A stretch of 27,500 nt of DNA from Prorocentrum cordatum (taxonomy: Eukaryota; Sar; Dinophyceae; Prorocentrales; Prorocentraceae): the NCBI GenBank assembly GCA_963575745.1, contig CAUYUJ010005731.1, positions 27,501 to 55,000 on the forward strand, read 5' to 3'. A program made the translations under genes and the position numbers. Shown piece by piece: positions 19,740-27,500 of this stretch; the stretch's first letter is position 1, and every line of letters begins with the position of its first letter. The notes under the pieces are model-generated. The model worked only from the letters and a program-made list of their open reading frames with translations. It was not told the origin of the DNA and ran no database searches.

Positions 19740-20316
19740 GGAACTCTCCTGGTTATTCTGCCCTGCCTCGTTGGCCGACTTTGGGCAGCTGACAGCGACG
19801 TGTTCCTCCACATTTGTAACATTCACGCAACCACCCTGTTTCTGACAATCGCCGCGAACGTTTCAAGGTAGTTGCCCCGCATGGTCGGCAGCGCCCGCTG
19901 CCTTTTGCTCCGCATACGCCCTCATCCATACGTGTAACTCTCGGGCTTCCTACAATCCTTGGCCACATGTTCGAATCCGCCTGAATTGCAACGTGCGGAA
20001 CCTTCCCCCTTTCCTTTGGCGACCGCGTGTACGCGATCGTTGTCACGCTCGGCCTCCTTCATCATATTCCCGCTGCTGCCTGGCGACAATGGCCTTTTGA
20101 TATCGGCCAGTGATAACCGCCAATTGAGAATCCGCAACGAGTCCTCCGAATCTTCCTCGGGCACAAGTCCATCCATTGTCTGCGATGTTTGCTGTTAAGG
20201 GACTTGGCTGCTCCACGATAGTTAAACTTGACTTTCGCCAGAGCGCTAGGTAACTTGTCATTCCCCTCTCTGAACTTAGCTCTGTCACCGGTAAAAGTCG
20301 AGGTTCTGGAGGGCCT
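19740..20316 (-). pseudogene. Gag-like C-terminal part with two damaged CCHC zinc knuckles
   Basis: Gag nucleocapsid knuckles bind element RNA. ORF 19922-20176 contains RCNSGGFEHVAKDC (knuckle at 19952-19990), one residue short of C-x2-C-x4-H-x4-C because the second Cys is missing. At 19785-19821 a second knuckle starts CYKCGG in one frame and ends EHVAVSCPKSANE in another, five bases short of a full motif. Before the knuckles, KFREGNDKLPSALAKVKFNY (about 20220-20277) and DSLRILNWRLSLAD read as ordinary protein in successive frames. The tandem knuckles placed before the protease identify this as the Gag end. Frame breaks lie near 20290, near 20180 and inside knuckle 2. Confidence 0.75.
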
Positions 20317-21755
20317 TGAACTCGCTGATGGCCTCGCCGCTGCCGTCGCCGCACCCCCCTCCTCCTCTACGAAGGACGTCGCTCAACTTAGAGATGCCCC
20401 ATCGACACTTCTCCGCGCGCATCCGCGTTCGCCGCCACGGCGATGCGCGCGTGAATTGGGGCCCGAGAGGGCCCGTTAGGACGCTGGAGGGTTCGGCCTT
20501 TACCTCAGTCGGGTCGCAGTCGTCGTAGACGACGCGCTTGCATGGGTGGAGCTCCGCGATGGGCGCAGGTCCGAGGCTGCCAATGGTTTGCGGCCATTTG
20601 CGGTTGTCTCTAGCGGGCGCCTTGATCTCGTAGCGCGTCGGAAGTGTTGGACCGGCGCGGCAGTCGGGACAAAGACGCGCAGCGCCCTCCCATTGAGTAG
20701 TTCGCACCCGAGGTCTGCGGGGTCAACGTATATGGGCTGCTCGTAAATGACTGGAGGAGCGATGCGTCGTCGGCTCCTTTTCCAATACGCATGCTGCCCA
20801 TGGCGGGCGGAGAGTCGAGGAGTCCGATGCATGGAGTGAGTATGCTGGGTAGTTGGCAAGCGAGAGCAACTCCGACCCTGAAGCGACGTTGCGGTTTAAC
20901 TTCGCCATGGAGCAGATGAAGGTTCGTCTTTCGTAGTTCTTCTCGTCGTAGTTGTTCTCCGCGTGGATGCGTAGACCTCGTCCATCTGGAAATCGTACAC
21001 GTTGGCGCCCTGCTGGTATTATAATTTGCATGATGTATCCTTGGGGCTCTGCTCGGCGCCGCCCTCGTAAGCGCGCGTATATGAGTCGCGCTCTGACGTG
21101 GTCGACGCTGTCACTAAGCTTCTGTAATGTGCTATGTATGAGTGGCAATTTGCACAGGTACCTTGGTGGCTCCTCATCATCGATGAATGGCGCGCCGTCC
21201 GGTCTGTAGTCGGCTTTCCTATAGTGGGGAATTTCCAACGGCCGCTGCTGTGACCAGTGGAGCTCGACGTCGCGGCGCGAGCAGAAGTACTTCCAGCCAT
21301 TGGGGGCCGATGTGAGTCGGTCGCAACGTAAGTTGAAGTAGTGACTGTTGATATCTGGTAGGCGCGCAATCGCAACGCGCGCCCCCCTTCTGGCCTTGGC
21401 CCATTCGTTCCCCGGCGGCGCAGGCAGGTACTCGTGGCCAAGACGCAATGAGGTGTCCACGCAGCGCTTCTCGATGTCGTCTTCGGGATCAGGTCTTGCT
21501 TGTCTGGCTCGACATGTGCGCGACGCGGTTGAGCGCAGATGGTCTAGCCGCGCGTAGCAGGTCAGGTACATCGCGCCTAATGCGGGCACGTATTAGTGGC
21601 GGTACTGTCCTGCTGCCTCCGTCGACGCACTGCTCAGTAGACTGGCGGTATAGTGAGTCAACCAAGTATTCGCGTTCCTTCGCGATTTCGTCGTCCCCCC
21701 TGAGCGCCCATGGCATGTGAATCGACAATGGCGGCCGGTAGGCAAACCGTGGCAC
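20280..21755 (-). pseudogene. Unrecognised protein upstream of the zinc knuckles, possible Gag N-terminus
   Basis: The best single frame is 20723-21589 (288 codons), with protein-like, non-repetitive sequence (SAPNGWKYFCSRRDVELHW, PFIDDEEPPRYLCKLPL, HAENNYDEKNYERRTF). It appears to begin in another phase at 21755 (REYLVDSLYRQSTEQCVDGG) and to continue through YEQPIYVDPADLGCELLNG (frame 20500-20859) and KPLAASDLR-phase neighbours into 20285-20707 (RVVYDDCDPTEVKAEP, ending EFKALQNLDFYR). The joined length would be roughly 490 codons with at least three shifts. I recognise no domain. Its strand and contiguity with the knuckles suggest the Gag N-terminal part of the same element; a host gene interrupted by the element is the alternative. 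Confidence 0.5.
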
Positions 21756-21979
21756 ATGAGCCCAGCACCCTCCAAACTAGCGCAAACGTTGCCGTTGGTC
21801 GGTCTGTACGGGGGCGGCGTTGGGAGCATTGCGCTGAGGATGCATGCGAGGGCGGTCATGTCAGCAATAGGTTTGAGCCTGATGGCAACGGAGACAATGT
21901 AAGCGAACTTGCGCTGACAAGTCTGTCAATCGGTCAAATGCTTCACAAATGTCCTCGGGACCTTGTCACGGCCTTGTCT

Positions 21980-24180
21980 CGACGCCACTCCCCCAGTTAT
22001 GCCCCTCGGGGCTTCCATGCAGGGCATGAGGCTGCATGTTTCTGTTACTGTGGCGATTGGGCTGCATTGTAATGAGAAGTATCCGCGTCAGGAACGTGCG
22101 ATACATTTAATATTCCCGCCGACAGATTTGTGGGCAAATTTCTGGACTGCTCAATCATTTTGGATGTCCATTGCATGTCGAGAAGGGACCAATGAACGCG
22201 CCTGAAAGATGTCTGAACAATGAACATAAGTATCAGTAGCTCAGAGCACCTGTCTCACGGATAATCTCGTAGCAGAAGTAACACCTTGAGGCGTCAGATG
22301 TTGTACCTGAATGCACTGAAAAGTCTCCCCCGGGCATGCCCGTTGGGGTTTCCATACCGGGTGCGAGGCAGTAGTTGTCCATTGTTCGCCTGTGTTGGCT
22401 GGGTCGCGTTGCACTGCCGCTGCGTGATGCTGCTCGATGCCAGCGACGCGCGCCTACCCCCAGGGAAACCATGCAGGGCCCCCGTCTACGGTGTGAGGCT
22501 GCATGTTGTGCTGTCTTCTTGTCGCGGTTGCACTGCTTGGCCCGCTGCTGGCTGGGCAGCGCAGCGTAGCTTGTGCTGCGTAACGCTGAGAAAGGAGCCG
22601 CATCGGCCGGTGTAGCGGTATCGCAATGGAGCCACTAATAATACTGAAGGGGTGGGCACACATGGCTGCGGGAGGACACAATACTGGCCGATGCCTGCCT
22701 TCGCGGTGACTTGACCAATCAACATCAATTGGATGTAGTTCGTCTCTTCATATGGAAACGAAAAAGCATGTAAAAAGAGGTTTGTATGTTGTGAAGTGAA
22801 TGAATTCCCTTGTGTGATTCACGCTGTGAGCAGAATTGGTGAAGTAAGTAACTAGACCGATCACGAATACGTATGCTCATATTCCAAGGCGTATCGCTTT
22901 CCATCGGCGCGTGAGCTACTGTCCCTGTCTGCCCCTGTACCGAGCGTAAGTACGCATGTTCCCTTACGTCGCTTCCAGTAGGCGCGTGAGCTACTGTAGT
23001 GTCCCTGTCGCTCAGCGTATTCAAGTCGCTGGGTCAATTTTAAGTGCGCAAGGACAAGATGTGTGGTGTGACAGGGCGATGACTTATGAATCAGAATGCT
23101 GCACGTATATCCTCTTATGTTGGTAAGACGCCATACGAAAAGATGTCTGGATGGTAGGACTGATATATCTCCCGTATGAACAACTGAAGTACCTGAAGAT
23201 TTCGATGGCGCCTCTCCTCCAGGTATGCCCTAGGGCTCCCATGCAGGGTGCGAAGCAATGTTCAATGCACTGTCTGGCCTTGCTGGGTGTCGTGGTCTCG
23301 TTGCTGTCTGACGGGTCCACGCACGTATTGCTGGGTGTCGTTGTATCGTCGCTGTGTGATGCTGCTTGGTGCCAGTGATGTGTGCCTCTCCCCCAGGTAT
23401 GCCCGTCGGGGCTTTCATACAGGGTATGGGGCTGCTGGTTGTGCTGTCATCTTGTCGTGGTTGTACTTCTTGGTCCATTGTTGTTTGGTCGGTGCTGCGT
23501 AGCGTGTGCTGCGTAAGTGCTTAGACAGGTACTGCGCCGGTCTGTGTAACAAGATCACAATGGAGCCAAAAATAAAACTGACGGAATGAGAACGAATGGC
23601 TATGGGAGGGCACGATGCTGGCTGATGTATGCCTTCTCGGTGGCTTGACCAATCGTCATCACTTGAAGAGAACATCTCTTCAAGATTGAGCGCGAACGCA
23701 TGCAAAGGAAGGCTCACATGTTATGATGTGCACGCCCATGTGTCTTTCAATATGTGACCGAGATTGGAGAAATATGTACATGTACTGGACATGAGTACGC
23801 ACGCCCCCTTTCCCAAGGCGTATCGCTTCCAGTAGGCGTGTGGGCTACTGCCCTTGTCTGACTCTGTGGAGCATAAGTACGTATGTTCCCTCCACATCGC
23901 TTCCAAAAGGCGTGCAAGCTGCTGTGGTGTTATTGTCGTTCAGTGCCTCGAATCGGTTGGATCACTTGTGGGTGCGCGTGGACAAAATGTGTGACGTGAC
24001 TGAACAAGGGACGTATATTTCATAATGCTGCAAGTATATATTATCCTGATGATAAGACATCATTCGAATAAGTGTCTGTATGGTAGGATTGATTGTATCT
24101 CCTATATGAACAACCAAACGACCTGAAGATTATGATGATGCCTCTCCCCCGGGTATGTCCCTTAGGGCTCCCATGCGTAA
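21980..24180. repeat. Large tandem repeat, period about 929 bp, two full copies plus a partial
   Basis: A CTCCCCCGGGTATGCCC-like word followed by GGGGCTTCCATGCAGGG occurs at about 22324, 23214 and 24143 (spacings 890 and 929), with a second version at about 21988, 22455 and 23387. The anchor CAAGGCGTATCGCTT is at 22885 and 23814, exactly 929 bp apart. Text such as GCGTGAGCTACTG, GTAAGTACG and ATGGTAGGA recurs in register, at perhaps 70-80 percent identity by eye. Within the unit a 75-bp sub-repeat (TCGCTTCCAGTAGGCG) occurs twice, at 22894 and 22969. GC content is lower than in the left part of the window. No frame is conserved between copies, so I do not call a gene. Confidence 0.85.
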
Positions 24181-24796
24181 GTGCTCATGTATATGTCGAC
24201 CTGTGAGCGATGTTGGTAAAATTGGTGCAAGTCGCTGTCTGTTGGCCGGTGGTAGTGATGGTTGAGCGTGTTGTGAAGTTGGTTGTGCTTTGCATTGGTG
24301 TCGGTGCTGGGTTCGTTGCTGTGTGAGTTCTATAGGTATGGGTCAAGTGGTAGGTATCCTTGCGTGACCTTCGGCGTGCTTGGTGTTAAGAATTGTGTTA
24401 GTCGGTCTGCTATGCATATGGTAATCATGTGGCACATGCGCGTTGGGACGTTGCAGCTACCGTTGGCGTCGGTTGAGTAACCCCGCGGGTGTGCCGAACA
24501 GGTGCGTAGGTTGCTGTTGCACGTTATGTTGAGTGAGTGTGCGAGCTGTGGGAGTTGCCATGTTCGTATTTGCGGTGTACTCTGGTCGTCATGGCCCACT
24601 GTGCATAGGTCGATCGTATTGTGTTGTGCAAGGCTGATAAGTAGGTTGAGTTGTATGGTACTCCAGGTGCTGTGCTGGTCTCTGTTATGTTCAATATTGG
24701 TCATCAACCGTGCTGCTGGGGTCACGTGTCTTAAGTAGCTGATTGGTCGAACGGTTTTGGCATCCACAGTATGTAGCGTTGTGGCGTTAAGTGTCA
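24181..24796 (+). other. Strongly G/T-skewed segment
   Basis: The plus strand is dominated by G and T (GTTGGCCGGTGGTAGTGATG and GTTGTGAAGTTGGTTGTG are typical), with little A or C until about 24790. The complementary frame at 24330-24797 (155 codons) stays open because its stop codons need TTA, CTA or TCA on the plus strand, and these are rare in G/T-rich DNA. No motif seen. Confidence 0.6.
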
Positions 24797-24810
24797 ATGC
24801 GGTTGATTTT

Positions 24811-24952
24811 CCTCCTCCTCCTCATCATCATCATCATAATCCTCCTCCTCCTCCTCCACATCCGCATCTGCATCCGCCTCCTCCCCATCCTCCTCCCATC
24901 GTCCGCATCCTCCTCCTCATCTTTTTCCTCCTCCTCCTTCTCCGCCTTCTCC

Positions 24953-24992
<40 letters not shown>

Positions 24993-25552
24993 TATCAGCA
25001 GCAGCAACAGCAGTATCAGCATCAGCATCAGCATCATCATCAGCGTCAGCAATCCTTGTCATCAGCGTCATCATCATACTCATCATGATCACCACCATCA
25101 TCATAATTACCATAAGAATCAGCATCATCATCAAGATCAGCATCATCATCAGCATCATCAGCATCATCAGCAGCATCACCATCAGCATCATCACCATCAG
25201 CAGCATCACCATGATAAGCGTCGTCATCATCAGCATCATCATCAGCATCAGCATCATCTTCATATTCTTCATCATCGTCCCTTCGACAGCATCTTCCTCC
25301 TCCTCCCCCTCCTCCTCCTCCTCCTCCTCCTCCCCCTCCTCCTCCCCCGCCCCCTCCTCGTCCTCCTCCCCCTCCTCATCGTCATCCTCCTCCTCGTCCT
25401 TCTCGTCCTTCTCCTCCTCCTCCTCCTCCTCTCCTCCTCCTCCTCCTCCTCCTCCCTCCTCCTCCTCCTCCTCCTCATCCTCTCGGTCCTCCTCCTCATC
25501 CTTCTCCTCCTCCTCTCCCTCCTCAACCTCGTCCTCCTCCTCCTCCATCTCT
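24811..25552 (+). repeat. Trinucleotide block: (CTC)n, (ATC)n and CATCAG mixtures
   Basis: It begins with CTC triplets, passes through pure ATC triplets (about 24950-24990), then CAGCATCATCAGCATC mixtures to about 25260, then returns to CTC triplets until about 25552. Nearly all bases are in one triplet register, with few indels over 740 bp. Frames in both directions are open (poly-Ile/Leu/His/Ser on plus, poly-Met/Asp/Glu/Arg on minus) and are by-products. Confidence 0.93.
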
Positions 25553-25555
25553 CTC

Positions 25556-27200
25556 GGCGTCGTCGCTAGTGCTTTGGGACCCATCGGGAGGCCTCGGCCA
25601 TCCCTGCAAGATGATAGAGGTCGATCGAAGGGAGGACCCGCTCAGGTGGGGGGAAATATCGACCCGGAAACGGCGATACATCGCCGATAGATCGGCCATA
25701 GGACCCCGACAGCGAAATTGCACGCATCTGGGCGGGGTGGGCGATCGGGCCCGTATCAGCGACGAATGGCGACTGTGTGTCGGTACATTCCCCCCCTGTG
25801 CCTCTCTCGGCGATGAATTGGCGACGGGGGGTCAATGCATCCCCCCCTGAGCCTGCGCATTCCCCCTGTGACTTTCGGGCCATCCATCGGCCATCCGGCG
25901 GCCGCTCGGGACGCTCCGTGCACCACCAGCACGCCCTCGGCGGGGCGCGGCTGCTGGAAAGCACCCCGCGGCCGGTGGACCGCCGAGAGCTGAAAAAAGG
26001 CCCCAGAGCCTCGAGGCTCGCAAACCCTGACGTCTGCCACTGAGGAGAGAGGGCGGGGAGAGACTCGACTCGGCCCGACGTCATGCGCGGGGCCGGTGAT
26101 CCCTCTCGGCTTACAGCTGCGCCTGCGGCGTGCTCGGGCCCAGCCACGCGACCACCGGCGCTATGCTCCGAAGGCTCCGGGCGAGGAGAGGGGGCGAGGA
26201 TGGGGTAGCAAGGCACTGTACGAGCCGAGCCTCTCGGGGGGGGGGGGCAGCGCCGACCCAAGGAATCCGCGCGGACCTGCGAAACTTCAGGCGCATGCAG
26301 CTTGTTTATACTTCTCAAAGAAAAAAGAATAAAAATAAAAAGGGCGAGGACGAAGGCGAGGAAGATGAGAAAATGACGAGATGAGGCAGCGGCCAGAAGC
26401 CAGTTCAGCAGGGCCACTCCAGCCCCGATTCGGAGGCCTCAAAGTCAGGAGCCTCCTCGAAATCCTCGGCGTCCGCGTCACGCTCGAGGAGGAAGAGGAG
26501 AAGAAGGGCAAGCTAAGTGAGTTCGCGCCTCATCTTTCATCCTATCCCTCATTTCCATCCCTTCCCAATGCGCTGATTGCTTCTCTAGCCACGGACGCGT
26601 GTCATAACCAGCCTGCAACTCCAGCGAAAGGGGCGCTGCGTGCAAAGGAGGATGAGTCGGCGGAAGAGCGGAAGGAGAAGAAGGAGGACGAACAGCTGCA
26701 GCAGGAAGTGGAGTGGAACAAGTGGGAGGAACAGGAGGACCAGGGGAAGGCTGAGGAGGGGAAAGGGTGACAACAATGAAGAAAGCCTCGGATCCACAGA
26801 CGTGGCCCGCGCTTGGGCGAGCGCCATGCTGAACGTCGGGAGCAAGGCGCCGATCCCAAGTTGATGCCCACGCCGCAGCGGGAGCACTCTTTTGCAACAC
26901 CGAAGACGATCGGACTGCGCGGGCGGCGGAGAGGAGCGGGCCCCGCGCGAGGTGGCACGGCGAGCTTGCGCGCGTTGGCGCACCCAGGGCCGCCAGCGGG
27001 GAGCGCTGCACGGGGCACGAGAGCGCTCACGCGCGACCTGCCGCGGGCAGCGCACGCGCGCGAAGCGGCCACGCAGTCGAGCCCTTCCCCTCCCCGCCCG
27101 CGTGGCGATCAGACGCCAGACGGGCGTGTTGGCTCTGGGGGCCCCGCGCGCCGAGCCCGGCATGAGGCGAGAGCTGTTCTCGGCGATCGGCGAGAAGCAC
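25556..27200. other. No recognised gene; one long minus frame noted
   Basis: The minus frame 25566-26417 (283 codons, ATG to stop) begins with a hydrophobic run FLIFLAFVLALFIFILFSL, like a membrane anchor, and is otherwise Pro/Arg/Ser-rich without a domain. The hydrophobic run is simply the complement of an A/G-rich patch (26320-26375), so I doubt it. A plus frame at 26381-26770 (129 codons) ends in a Glu/Lys-rich tail from another purine patch. Two copies of CGACGAATGGCGAC / CGATGAATTGGCGAC lie at about 25760 and 25812. Confidence 0.4.
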
Positions 27201-27500
27201 CTCCTCCTCCTCCTCCTCCTCCTCCTCCTCCTCCTCCTCCTCCTCCTCCTCCCCCCTCCTCCTCCTCTCCTCCTCCTCCCCTCCTCCCCCTCCTCCTCCT
27301 CCTCCTCCCGCCTCCTCCCTCCTCCTCCTCCTCCTCCTCCTCCTCCTCCTCCTCCTCCTCCCTCCTCCTCCTCTCCCCCCTCCTCCTCCTCCTCCTCCTC
27401 TCCTCCCCTCCTCCTCCTCCTCCTCCTCCCTCCTCCGCCTCCTCCTCCTCCTCCTCCTCTCCCTCCTCCTCTCCCTCCTTCTCCTCCTCGCCCTCCTCTT
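27201..27500 (+). repeat. (CTC)n polypyrimidine tract running off the window
   Basis: Pure CTC/CCT triplets with occasional CCC runs from 27201 to the last base; the right end is not reached. Same motif and strand as the tract at 12190-12651. Confidence 0.95.

Larger units (their letters stand above)
16448..21755 (-). mobile_element. Degenerate Ty1/copia-order retrotransposon (dinoflagellate type)
   Basis: Read on the minus strand, the pieces appear in the order of a copia polyprotein: N-terminal protein, two CCHC knuckles, aspartic protease, integrase core, integrase C-terminal segment, then the EAYSP domain that precedes reverse transcriptase in dinoflagellate elements. Motifs sit in different frames with frequent one-base shifts, so the copy cannot make a full polyprotein. 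I see no reverse-transcriptase YVDD-type box, no RNase H and no long terminal repeats. The element is truncated before RT or too decayed there. Ends are approximate; assignment of the part above 20316 to this element is inferred from strand and adjacency. Confidence 0.8.

Noticed and set aside
21980-24180. Tandem gene array (common in dinoflagellates)
   Set aside because: No reading frame stays open or conserved between the 929-bp copies, and no family motif was seen.
24330-24797. 155-codon minus frame
   Set aside because: The opposite strand is G/T-rich, so stop codons on this strand are rare by composition; no motif seen.
24757-25690. Frames of 265-299 codons rich in His, Ile, Met, Asp or Ser
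   Set aside because: Products of trinucleotide repeats; both strands are equally open.
26320-26417. Membrane anchor at the start of the minus frame 25566-26417
   Set aside because: The hydrophobic run is the complement of an A/G-rich simple patch, and the rest of the frame shows no domain.

Overview
The window looks like nuclear DNA of a GC-rich dinoflagellate. The main reason is two decayed retrotransposons, both on the minus strand, whose protein motifs I recognise from dinoflagellate mobile elements: a Ty1/copia-order polyprotein (zinc knuckles, then protease, then integrase) and the C-terminal part of a LINE-type reverse transcriptase. The very low density of recognisable genes and the abundance of (CCT)n, (GAGGCT)n and (CAT)n satellites fit the same source. 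The genus cannot be settled from this window; a GC-rich genus such as Prorocentrum is only a guess. I found no intact host gene, no tRNA or rRNA gene and no CRISPR array.

Layout, left to right. Bases 1-5900 are GC-rich with no supported gene. They hold a 90-bp tandem repeat (428-650), purine tracts (650-712, 1150-1336, 4583-4716), a degenerate short-repeat field (1346-1960) and a 68-bp duplication (4127-4255). Bases 5908-8090 form a layered satellite block: a TTAGGAATCC decamer array on both outer sides, then 3.5 copies of a 73-bp unit, then 1.6 kb of (GAGGCT)n with an internal higher-order duplication of 639-bp offset. Bases 8600-9130 carry a degenerate repeat of about 40-47 bp. Bases 10462-11859 (minus) are a LINE-type reverse transcriptase remnant, cut off on its 5' side by a GGA microsatellite and interrupted by a 131-bp AT-rich hairpin insert flanked by direct repeats. 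A 460-bp (CTC)n tract follows (12190-12651).

Bases 14004-16119 (minus) hold two unrecognised, broken reading frames: an alanine-rich coiled-coil-like protein and a downstream frame that may be RRM-like. Together they may be a retrotransposon ORF1. Bases 16448-21755 (minus) are the best-supported element. In transcription order it shows an unrecognised N-terminal protein of about 290 codons, two damaged CCHC zinc knuckles, a retropepsin-like segment, an integrase core with D and E spaced 37 residues apart, an integrase C-terminal segment, and a following EAYSP domain that stops before any reverse-transcriptase catalytic motif. It contains many frameshifts and is not functional as it stands.

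Bases 21980-24180 are a tandem repeat with a 929-bp period and shorter sub-repeats. Bases 24180-24790 are strongly G/T-skewed. Bases 24811-25552 are a CTC/CAT/CAG-type trinucleotide tract. Bases 25556-27190 have no recognised gene, and 27201-27500 is another (CTC)n tract that runs off the window.

Most long open reading frames here arise because a repeat lacks stop codons. The only frames with convincing protein-family signal are the minus-strand retroelement pieces.
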